NCBI GenBank assembly: GCA_904066235.2
Contig: CAJFCV020000003.1
Coordinates: 1,054,001 to 1,118,000, forward strand
DNA length: 64,000 nt
From: Bursaphelenchus xylophilus
Taxonomy: Eukaryota; Nematoda; Chromadorea; Rhabditida; Aphelenchoididae
Direction of reading: 5' to 3'
Below the pieces are notes generated by a model, which was not told the DNA's origin, did no database searches, and was given only the letters and a program-made list of their open reading frames with translations. Positions 55,747-64,000 of this stretch are shown here, in pieces; position 1 is the stretch's first letter; each line of letters begins with the position of its first letter. The translations under genes and the position numbers were made by a program.

Positions 55747-57754
55747 ATGAAATTTTTTGCCCTTGCGCTGTTGTTTGGAGTTTTATCAGTCGCGGCTGTG
55801 ACTGATGTGGAACTGATTTATTTTGGACTAAAAGGGAGAGCTGAAGCTATCAGATTGATCCTTCATTATGGAGGAATACCATTCCGAGATACGCGGGTTA
55901 CAGCGGAGGAATGGACGAGGATCAAGTACGACAAATCGAGTAAGTTTGCGCAGAGTGATGGGAGAGATGCTCTCGTCAATCCAGCGCATTTTCGAAACTG
56001 TTAGACGTTTCGGATACTATGAATAGAAAAAAAGATGTTCTCAAAAAATCAATAAAAATTTAGAAATTATTTTCTGACCATAAAGGAAGGTTTGTACCGG
56101 CTAGCGAGGAGAAAACAGGGCAAAGATCGTCTCTAAAATTGTATTTGCGACGACACGCCACATTGAGTAACTCTTGGTCAGGAAATAAATATAGCTTCAA
56201 ATTACAGTGGAGGGACCTGATCCAGTGGCAAAAAACGTACCATTTTGCATCTGGGAAGTATAAAAAATGTGGCAAAATGCTTCCCTCTCCAAGTGAAAAA
56301 GGTCAGATTTCAAAAGCGCGCCCGTTCTTTCTGTGAAGAAAAAGGCGCGCCCTTCAAAACGAAACTTTTTTTACTTGTACAGGGAAGCATTTTGCCACAT
56401 TTTTGATGCTTCCCGGATGCAAAATGGCACGTTTTTTGCCATTGGATCGGGTCCGTCAAAGTACGCCAAATTACGCTCCCATTGTTTGTAAATGTTTCGT
56501 ACATAGCCTTGGAGGTCGCATAACAATCCCTTGAAATCCCAGCTGTTGAGCTGACCTAATGACTTTTGTAGGCGACATAAAGCAATCCATTTCCTTTCAG
56601 GATTCCCTTACGCTGTAATACCGGTGCTTCAAGTTAATCGGACAATTATTGCCGAAACAAGTGTCATAACTCGATTCGTTGCTCGAATTACAAATCTTGA
56701 TCACAGTTATGACCCGCTTGACCAGGCCCGAATTGACGAAGTCTATGAAGTGGCGTCGGACTTCTTCAACGAGGTGATTCATTACATCTCGGGTACTGTG
56801 GAAGGCACAAAAGTTGTTACTGTAAGTTGACGATCTCGTCAACCGCTTATGCTACAAGAAAAGTACTTCTGTGGGGTATAATAGAGTCGTCAAAAAATCG
56901 CAAAAATTTTTCCGAAATTGGACAGCTAATTTTTACATATTCTGAATCAGAAAAATTTTGCGATTTTTCGATTTATGTCTCGACCTGTGTAACTCCATCC
57001 CCCATAAAATTAGTTTCCTTGTGAGAAAAAATTAATATAAAATTGTGCCAAGTTTCATCAAAATCTGAGGGGCGCACTTGGGGCGCTTCCCTTGTGAACT
57101 TTCATCTGGCCTAAACGACTCTTTGGATACCTGAGATTGTTGGTTATACACAGACTTTGTTGTATGGTAGTCCCGTTTAGAGCTTCTATTATACAGTGGC
57201 GGACATGATCCAGTGGCAAAAAAAGTACCATTTTGCATCCGGGAAGTATCAAAAATGCAGAAAGATACCTCCCTCTCCAAGTGAAAAAACTCCGATTTCA
57301 AAAGGGCTCGCCCTCTCTTTGAGGGCCCTTCAAAACGGAGTTTTTTTTAGTTAGAAAGGGAGGTATTTTGCCACATTTTTCATACTTTCGGGATGCAAAA
57401 TGGTAAGTTTTTTGGCACTGGATCAGGCCCTCACTGTACCTATAACCCCAATAAAATGTTCTACTATCAAAACACTTGCAGCAAGCCGACTATAACACTC
57501 TCTTTCTTCCGCACGTCCAAAAATATCTCCCATTGGTGGAAAAATTCATCCGAGAAAACGCCAACGGCCTTTTCTCACGTCGAGGCCTATCCTACACCGA
57601 TTTTTTCTGGGCAAGCGTAGTCGACTGGATCAACGATATTCACCCAGAAATTGTCCAGCAACATCCTATCTCAGCGGCTCATCGAATTAGAATCTTGTCG
57701 TTGCCACAACTTCAACCCTATTTGAGGACACAAGGCCACAGGGTGGTGTTGTAG
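55747..57754 (+). CDS. GST9: secreted sigma-like glutathione S-transferase
   Basis: Exons 55747-55939, 56601-56821 and 57482-57754; phases 1 and 0; 228 residues. Signal peptide FFALALLFGVLSVAAV, Tyr25 in VELIYF, LKGRAEAIRLILHYGG, VIPVLQVN and AETSVITRFVAR. The third exon has GLSYTDFFWASVVDW and LSLPQLQPYL, which is closer to the cytosolic genes than to GST6-8. Together with GST10 it forms a second secreted branch. Introns 1 and 2 each hold a full PalB; intron 2 also has a piece of the 43951-44417 palindrome and a PalC end. Confidence 0.93.
56205..56463. repeat. PalB palindromic MITE
   Basis: TACAGTGGAGGGACCTGATC to GATCGGGTCCGTCAAAGTA, in intron 1 of GST9. Confidence 0.8.
56869..57100. repeat. 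Palindrome piece plus PalC end
   Basis: TTTTTACATATTCTGAATCA as in 43951-44417, then CAAAATCTGAGGGGCGCACT and GCGCTTCCCTTGTG of PalC, in intron 2 of GST9. Confidence 0.55.
57194..57438. repeat. PalB palindromic MITE
   Basis: TACAGTGGCGGACATGATCC to GGATCAGGCCCTCACTGTA, in intron 2 of GST9. Confidence 0.8.
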
Positions 57755-57815
57755 AAGAATCGCTGATAGTTTTAACCCCGTTCGATAGAAAAGAGCAAGT
57801 CTTTAAATTTATTTA

Positions 57816-58050
57816 CAGTGGAGGACCTGATCGAATGGAAAAAAAGTGCCATTTTGCATCCGGAAAGTATGGAAAGATGTGGCAAAATGACTCCCTCTCC
57901 AAGTGAAAAAACTCCGATTTAATAGCCCGCTCACGGAAAATTCAAACGGAGTTTTTTTTAGTTGGAGAAAGAGGCATTTCGCTACATTTTTTGATACTTC
58001 CCGAATGCAAAATGGTACGTTTTTTGCCACTGGATCAGGTCCGTCACTGT
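57816..58050. repeat. PalB palindromic MITE
   Basis: TACAGTGGAGGACCTGATCG to GGATCAGGTCCGTCACTGTA, 60 bp after the GST9 stop. Confidence 0.8.
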
Positions 58051-58249
58051 ATGTTTGTGATTTCCATTAGAATTAATAAAGGGCCAACAGGATGACGGAA
58101 ATCATCATTTTTATTAACTAACTAGAGGGGATTATTTTGTTGAAAAAAAATTAACAAAACGCCAATTTTCACTAACAAAAAACGCACCAATATAAACGCC
58201 GGATAATTATGCATCAACCCAATACTAATTGGTCGCACGAAATTCGTTA

Positions 58250-58492
58250 TACCCGATTCAGTGTCAAAAACATACCATTTTGCATCCGGGAAGCATCAGA
58301 AATGCAGCAAAATACCTCCCTCTCCATGTGAAAAACCTCCGGTTTCAAAAGCGCGCTCTTTTTCTGAGGGCACAGGCGCGCTGAAACGGGGTTTTCTTAG
58401 TTGGAGAAGGAGGTATTTTGCTGCGTTTTTAATACTTCCCTGATGCAAAATGGCACATTTTTTGCCACTGTATCAGGCCCGTCAATGTGCAT
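58250..58492. repeat. PalB palindromic MITE, worn ends
   Basis: Both inner arms present; it abuts a PalA left end at 58493 (ATATCAGTATGCGGAAAAAT). Confidence 0.7.
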
Positions 58493-58599
58493 ATCAGTAT
58501 GCGGAAAAATAATGAGCGTACGAAGATCATGTCGCCGCCGAGGAAATGAATTGCGCCGCGGTAGAATAAAATTGCTCTTAACTTCAGCATTTGGAAGTC

Positions 58600-58925
58600 A
58601 GCACAGTCATTTCGCGATCTCAACGATCTTTTCGGTCAGTGTAGGGAGTGGTTTGCGCGCTTCAAATCAGGTGACATCAGCTTGCAAGATAAGCCGGGAA
58701 TAGGTCGGCCATCGGATTTCGACGATCAGGCACATCTGGCAGCAGTGGAAGACGATGAAAGCTTAACAACACGAATGCAGTCAACGATTGTTCGACGTCT
58801 CAAAAAAGCTTGGAAATGTATGAAAATTCGCTGGATGGGTCCCTCACGAACTCCCCGACAACAACAAAGCCGATCACGCAATTTGTTGAAAAAACGCCGG
58901 ATAATTATGCATCAACCTAATACGT
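58600..58925 (+). pseudogene. Mariner transposase fragment
   Basis: The frame near 58650 reads WFARFKSGDISLQDKPGIGR then PSDFDDQ, the helix-turn-helix linker typical of mariner transposases. The downstream part is shifted and decayed (RRLKKAWK, RWMGPSRTP). No start, catalytic core or inverted ends are visible. The last 30 bp (AACGCCGGATAATTATGCAT) also occur as a direct repeat at 58197-58227. Confidence 0.7.
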
Positions 58926-59223
58926 ATTCTAGTCAAACATGCCGCTTTCATTGCTCTTGAGTCGAACAATTCATGTTCGTCGAATAAAGCGAACCCCTTT
59001 AAAGTGCAAAACGAGACAATTGTTACTACATGTACATCTTTTTCTATTCTTTTTTTTATCCACTCTCCCACTCAAAGACTCAAATTTTGAGCTCCGTTCG
59101 TATTTGAACGTATATGCGCGGCCTCCCTGTTCTCTTTGTCAAACCCGCACGGCGAAAGGGTGGTTTTATTTTTGTAGTTTTGGATTGCATAAAAACCCCG
59201 TGTTTTGTTGAAATGCGACAAAA

Positions 59224-62200
59224 ATGCGCGCAATTATCTGCCTGTTGGCGGCTCTGGGCGTCTCTGTTCATGCGGACCTGGAGCTCACCTATTTCGCGGC
59301 CAAAGGCCGCGCTGAACCCTTGAGATTGATGCTGCATTTTGCGAACATTCCCTTCACCGACACGAGAATTCAGTGGTCACAATGGCTGTCCATCAAGAAT
59401 GATACGACAAGTGAGTGGGTATGCGGTGAAAAAGAGCCAGGGCTTATGTTGGGACCGGAGATTGCCACGGCTCCGGAGCCGGCTCGTGGCTCCGGCTCTG
59501 AGCGGCTACGGCTCAGAGCCGGGAGCCAGAGCCGGAGCCGGAAATTTTGGGGTCGGCTCCGGCTCCCGAGCCCAAAGTCGGGGCCAGGCTTCTCAGCGCT
59601 CAGAAAAGTAAAAATTTCGTGATCTTGTTAAACCAAATTGCTTGAAAAACACAGCGGAGGATGCGACTTGGCTGTAAAAACGTTGGCTGTATGATCTCTG
59701 GCACTAATAACTTTTATTTTTGGAAAAATATTTTTAAAAAAACATTTTGCATAGGAGCCGGAATTCGGAGCCGGCATGTCTTTTTAAATTTTGCACGGAG
59801 CCAAGAGCCGGAGCTGCAAACTAGGCCTTGGCTCCGGCTCTGGGAGCTAAGAGCCGGAGCCGAAATTTTGACTTTGGCAATCTCTGGTTGGGACTACGGT
59901 AAATTTTTGAGTGGATACATTGAATTTTATATGGAAAAACGACCGAAATCAGGCGCTTTTTGATGCTTTTTTCGCTGCGACATTCGGGATTGATACAGTG
60001 GCAAACCTGATCTAGTGGCAAGAAACCTACTGTTTTGCATACCGTTATCAAAAAATGTTGCAAAAATACCTCCTTCTCCAAGTAAAAAACTCTGATTTCA
60101 AAAGCGCACCCGCTCTTTTTGTGAGGGCGCCCTTCAAAACGAAGCTTTTTATTAGGTTGTCCAACAAATAATGACCCTCTGTGAGAGGGGCAAAGTTTAA
60201 AGCCTCTAAAAAAGGCAAGCGATGATGGAATTTCGAAATATTATATAATTTTGTAGCTGAGATTTCAGGCTTTCGTTTGATGCATCGTTTGTCATATTGG
60301 GACCAAATTACAGTAATTTAGCCCTAATCAAAAATTATCAAGAAAAAGTCGGTTCGCGCTGTCATCTTTTACGGGCAAAAACAGGATGCGAAAGTTTCAG
60401 AAGCTACGCAAAGTATCAACGCTATGTTCGACTAGTGTGTTCTGAGTCTGAACACGGTGAAACGATGGATTTAAAAATTACGATTTGACGGCGAGGGACA
60501 CAAAGATAAAGTACGGATTCCAAACATTATCAATTTACCCTGAGGTCGTCGGTTGACGAATATCCTAGAATCAATATTCAACGCGTCTCTGACATTGTCT
60601 GGCTGCTGAAATAATCGGCGACTAACCATTTGATGTCGATGGAATTCAAAAAACGCTCGGCAACTTTTTCCCATGTTATTGGGTCAAAGCAAAGATTGGA
60701 ATCTTTACATTTCTCGCGTTTGCGTTCCGTTTTCTGGATCGAAACGTTGCCTCTGATGAAAAGAGGACCTTCTGGGACAACCAGACCAGATATGCTGAAC
60801 GGAGTCCTCCGAGGGTATCACTGCGGCACTTGTCAAAGCCCGACTCCCCCCAAAACAAGGTGAAGACTAGTTCTTGATGGTGCAGCATGGGCATAGTAAA
60901 ATACAGCTTCTTGAAAGCTGGCCAAAATGTAGATACCATACCCTACTGTATCCAGATAGACAGTTTGAGGCAGCGTCCGTCTTCAACGATGCGTCGCAGA
61001 AGTCCAAAAATTCTTAGCGGCTACACGGAACCTCTAGTTTGAAAGATGACCCTCCAGAAGCAGATTTAATAGAGATACGAGACTGTCCCTCGTCCAGCCT
61101 ATTTGTCAAAGCTGGCCTATTCACATTGCCATCAGTTCAAGAATCTAGCACGTTTCATCAGTGGTAGGAAATTCGACAATCAAGACGCCCTTGAAAAGGC
61201 CTTAAAAAGTTTCACCGGCTCCAGAAGCCAGGGTTGCAAAGCTACAGACATAAAAAAAATTTTGGCACGTTGTAACAAGCGTGATAAAGCGCATGATAAT
61301 TATTAGGTTGATTCAAAAGTTTTTCCACATGTCTTTAAAAAATTTTAAAAAATTTAGACCAAAGCCAGTGGGCCTGATATATATGTTGTTAGAAAAAGGG
61401 CTGTTTGTAGATTATATTAGATTAACAGCTTTTTACAACTTAGGAATTTGTAATAGTAGCGCTGTGTTAAACCTTAACTACTCGAAGGAAGAAAAAGTAA
61501 ACCGCCGGCGTTACGTCTAGAGTGGCTGTATCTTCTTAATATTCTAGAATATGGTATTCCTGTATGTAATCTCTATGGCATCGAGGACAATTTGCTATAG
61601 GGCTAGTCGAAAAATTTTTAGTGCGAAAAATCAAAAATTAGGGTCTGGCAAAAGTAGACCCTGTCGACGCAGCTATTAGAAGCACTAAGAGATGACGCTT
61701 TCTGTTATTGTAGTGTATGAGTAGCACTACAACGCCAACGCTAAACATTCGCGCTAGCTTTAGCTATGCGACAGAAAAATCGAATCTTTCTAATCTATCA
61801 ATATTTTACAAAAGTTAGGGGATTTTTACAAAAACGTTTTCTGTTCATTACTCTCGCCCGGTATCCTAGTTATTTAATAAATAATTGATCCTACTTGACA
61901 TACACTATCAGTTGCTAGACGCGCTAAGCTGAAGGTCCGCTTGCCATACCAGTAAAAAAATTACAAAAATTCGCCTAAAAGTGCAGTTTATGCTACTTTT
62001 CTACCTTATAAGGCAATTTCAGTTGGTGACTTTTTGAATGTATCATCAGCATACTGTCTTTGTACAACCTGAATGGCAGCCGAGTCAAAAAAATCTAACT
62101 CCTTTCAAAAAATTTTTTAAAATCTGCTTTTTATCGGTAGCTCGGCTCTCCGGCCAACTTTATGGGATCCTACAAAAAACGCCAGAGTAGATATGAGTAG

Positions 62201-63278
62201 AGCAATAAATTCAGAAGAAACTACAGCCATCGCAAGTACGAATAACCCAAAACCCGAGACTTTTTAGTGGGCTGGAAAATTGCTAGGGCCCGGGATATTC
62301 ACCATGACACAAACGAAGAAATTTTTAGTATTTTTGAAATATTCTGAAAGAACGCTTGTAGAAAATAAAATGCTACGAATCAAAAATTTTGCAATGTTCT
62401 GCCCCATACATCTATGCTCTCAGTTTTAACGTACATTCAATCAGGCTCTAGAAATTTTATTTTGAAGTGTCACAAAAAAATGTGGAAAAACTTTTGAATC
62501 ATCCTAATATTTTGATTAAATAGCTCGCAGTTATTACGGTAAATTTTACCAAAAAAGTAAATTTTTCGAAGAGGGTCATTATTTGTTGGACAACCTAATA
62601 GTTGGAGAGGGAGGCACATTTTTTTGATACTTGCCGGATGCAAAATGGTACACTTTTTGCCACCGGAACAGATCCGTCGCTGTAACGGACCACCCAAAAC
62701 CGCATTTGTATTCCATTAGCCGTTGCATGCTTGGCGAACGCTCGGCGATGGCTCGGCGGAGACTTGGCGAAGCATACGCCTACTTTTTCGACAATAGTTT
62801 TATCTATTGCTAATCTTAGTTTTCTTGACCATGAGCTGTCGTAGCATTCATATAAAAGACCAAAAGTTGCTCCGCAAAACAAAAGTCCATAGGTTTTATC
62901 CGGAAATTATTGCAGTAATATGTACATGCGGAATACCTTAAAATAGGTCATAAACTATCCTAGGACCCGAATTCGTACAACGACGAATTGCGGCACAATT
63001 TTCGACTGGACCCACCTTATTTTTACTGGAAAACGAACATTTTTTACATTATTTTAGGATTCCCATACGGAGTGATGCCGGTTCTCCGCATCAACAACAC
63101 TGTAATCGCCGAGACTGCCGTTGTGACGCGTTACATTGCGCGAATTGTCAACCTCAATCACTACGCCGACCTGATGGATTCGGCGAGACTGGATGAGATC
63201 TACACGCTTGGGATTGAGTTCGTTGACATGATTCATCGCTATTTGACGATTAGTCTCCGAGACGGAAAGCAAGCTACG
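59224..63278 (+). CDS. GST10: secreted sigma-like GST, truncated by window end
   Basis: Exon 1 is 59224-59410 and exon 2 is 63058-63278 (phase 1 between them; a donor GTAAGT follows exon 2). The third exon should lie beyond base 64000, and nothing in 63279-64000 matches it. The visible part is 136 residues: signal peptide AIICLLAALGVSVHA, Tyr23 in LELTYF, AAKGRAEPLRLMLHFAN, VMPVLRIN, AETAVVTRYIARIVNL and ARLDEIYTLG. Splice sites match GST9 exactly. The 3.6 kb first intron is by far the largest of the cluster and is filled by nested transposons. Whether the gene still works depends on the missing exon. Confidence 0.82.
59460..59870. repeat. GAGCCGGAGCC-rich low-complexity blocks
   Basis: 59460-59590 and 59755-59870 are packed with GGCTCCGGCTC and its complement, a local run of short palindromes at the start of GST10 intron 1. 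GC content is far above its surroundings. Confidence 0.7.
60690..61306 (+). pseudogene. Mariner transposase relic
   Basis: Pieces in order: FLDRNVASDEKRTFWDNQTR, LSKPDSPQNKVKTS, GIVKYSFLKAGQ and, near the end, FISGRKFDNQDALEKALKSF plus TGSRSQG. These match the second half of mariner transposases. Stop codons and frameshifts (for example near 60868 and 61038) break it, so it is not functional. Confidence 0.8.
61303..62507. mobile_element. Second mariner-like element nested in the first
   Basis: TTAGGTTGATTCAAAAGTTT to the complement of TTAGGATGATTCAAAAGTTT, flanked by TA (61301-61302, 62508-62509). It is 1205 bp long but has no recognisable transposase frame, so it is old or non-autonomous. 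Confidence 0.8.
62695..62965. repeat. Piece of the GC-rich palindrome family
   Basis: GGCTCGGCGGAGACTTGGCG and CTATCCTAGGACC, as in the 4623-5377 element, in GST10 intron 1. Confidence 0.6.
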
Positions 63279-64000
63279 GTAAGTGGGAAGGTTTGATGCA
63301 GTTACAAAAATGGTCGCATTCTTTGTAGAAGAATCGTTGAAAGTTTTCACTAAAAAGAGCAAAAAAGGCAGAAACGGGATTTTTTGGGAATTTTGTTCAA
63401 GTCGTAAATTTAAAAGTAGCTTTAAAGGCCCTCTAGAGACGACGAAAGTTTTACATTTTGGTGCTTTTTGTCTCTGCAGAACAAAAAGTTTTTACATTGT
63501 TTCCAGCCGAAATAGGATGTTTCCACAAAAGATCAATGTTTTCCGCGCCAAGCCTGAAAAGATATGTCCAAAAATCGGTTTTCTCTCCGATCACCCTCCG
63601 CTTTTCGCGTGCTCTCAATTTCCCTCCGCACTCACAAGGGAAGTCGTTCAGATCGCAAATGAACTATGACATGAGACCTGTGTGGTTTTATAGTCACATA
63701 CTCTACTATATCGAATATAAAGGCATTTTTGCGTCTGGGCCCCCGCGGCCGAGAAAATCGACTATACAGTTTCGCAAGAAGAGAGCGCCGAAAAAGTCCT
63801 CTCTCCGAAAGCAAACCCAAACAGCTGCCCAGTTGGCCGAGTGGAAAGAGCGCTCGTCTAACGAATCTTCTTTTGGGTCGGGGGGCTGGGTTCGATTCCT
63901 TTCACCTGCAATGTAAAGCGTAAGACTACTGTGTACACTACAGTATGCGTAAAAAAAAATTTTTTTTGTGTTTTTCCAATTTTATGAAGATTTGTGCATT
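63279..64000. other. GST10 intron 2 (runs off the window)
   Basis: No GST exon 3 is visible. Contains CACAAGGGAAGTCGTTCAGA (63638) and GGCCGAGAAAATCGACTATA, parts of the 46428-47240 foldback family. Confidence 0.55.
63831..63916 (+). tRNA. tRNA-like sequence, degenerate
   Basis: A-box-like TTGGCCGAGTGG and a perfect B-box GGTTCGATTCC at proper distance, but no acceptor-stem pairing and an overlong middle. Part of the foldback family seen at 46428-47240. Confidence 0.4.

Larger units (their letters stand above)
60152..62598. mobile_element. Mariner element, itself interrupted
   Basis: TTAGGTTGTCCAACAAATAA at the left and its complement at the right, flanked by a TA duplication (60150-60151, 62599-62600). 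Without the nested insertion it is about 1.24 kb, the size of a mariner. It contains a decayed transposase frame. Confidence 0.85.
59994..62684. mobile_element. PalB copy split by a mariner insertion
   Basis: The left part 59994-60151 starts TACAGTGGCAAACCTGATCT, and the right part 62599-62684 ends GATCCGTCGCTGTA. Joined at the TA target they make one ordinary PalB, so it predates the mariner insertion. Confidence 0.8.

Noticed and set aside
61303..62507. Active transposase in the inner mariner-like element
   Set aside because: No open frame resembles a transposase, despite near-perfect inverted ends.

Overview
Eukaryotic nuclear DNA, almost certainly from a nematode. The genes are intron-rich, with splice acceptors of the TTTTCAG/TTTTAG type and mostly short introns. 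They encode a nematode-type serpentine receptor and sigma-like glutathione S-transferases (GSTs), and palindromic DNA-transposon relics fill the gaps. I do not name a species. Exon models were built by hand by matching splice signals, reading frame and phase; each closes without a frame conflict.

Layout. 1-930: part of a foldback repeat with a tRNA-like end. 1669-4288 (-): five-exon DRAM/FRAG1-like membrane protein. 4623-5377: palindromic element. 5454-8887 (+): ten-exon SH2 plus kinase-fold protein that looks catalytically dead and lacks the SH2 phosphotyrosine arginine. 8980-9475: four related hairpins spaced about 147 bp apart. 10046-13890: palindrome cluster and a five-exon serpentine receptor (11675-13635, +). 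14224-15430 (-): two-exon gene for an 80-residue protein whose intron carries a 47-bp minisatellite. 15800-27600: gene-poor and repeat-rich, with a 2.8 kb foldback element (21297-24130). 28102-31260 (-): membrane-type epoxide hydrolase. 32502-37035 (-): M20 dipeptidase of the CNDP2 type, with a possible small gene in its second intron.

38435 to the right edge (+): ten tandem GST genes. The first five (GST1-5) are cytosolic with two exons. The last five (GST6-10) carry signal peptides and have three exons, and GST10 runs off the window. All ten share a phase-1 intron at the same place in the thioredoxin-like domain, so they come from one ancestor by tandem duplication. The cluster and the nearby epoxide hydrolase together suggest a xenobiotic or lipid-electrophile detoxification neighbourhood. 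The secreted half suggests action outside the cell, as known for the secreted sigma-like GST of filarial worms.

Repeats. Four palindromic families recur and are named here for convenience: PalA (ends CAGTCTGTCGGGAAAATAAT), PalB (ends TACAGTG...CACTGTA, Tc1/mariner-like), PalC (ends like CAAGGGAAGTACTCC, Tc5-like) and PalD (ends AAAGTGCGTAGACTTTT). They sit in introns and promoters of nearly every gene. The 3.6 kb intron of GST10 holds a PalB element split by a mariner element, itself split by a second mariner-like element.
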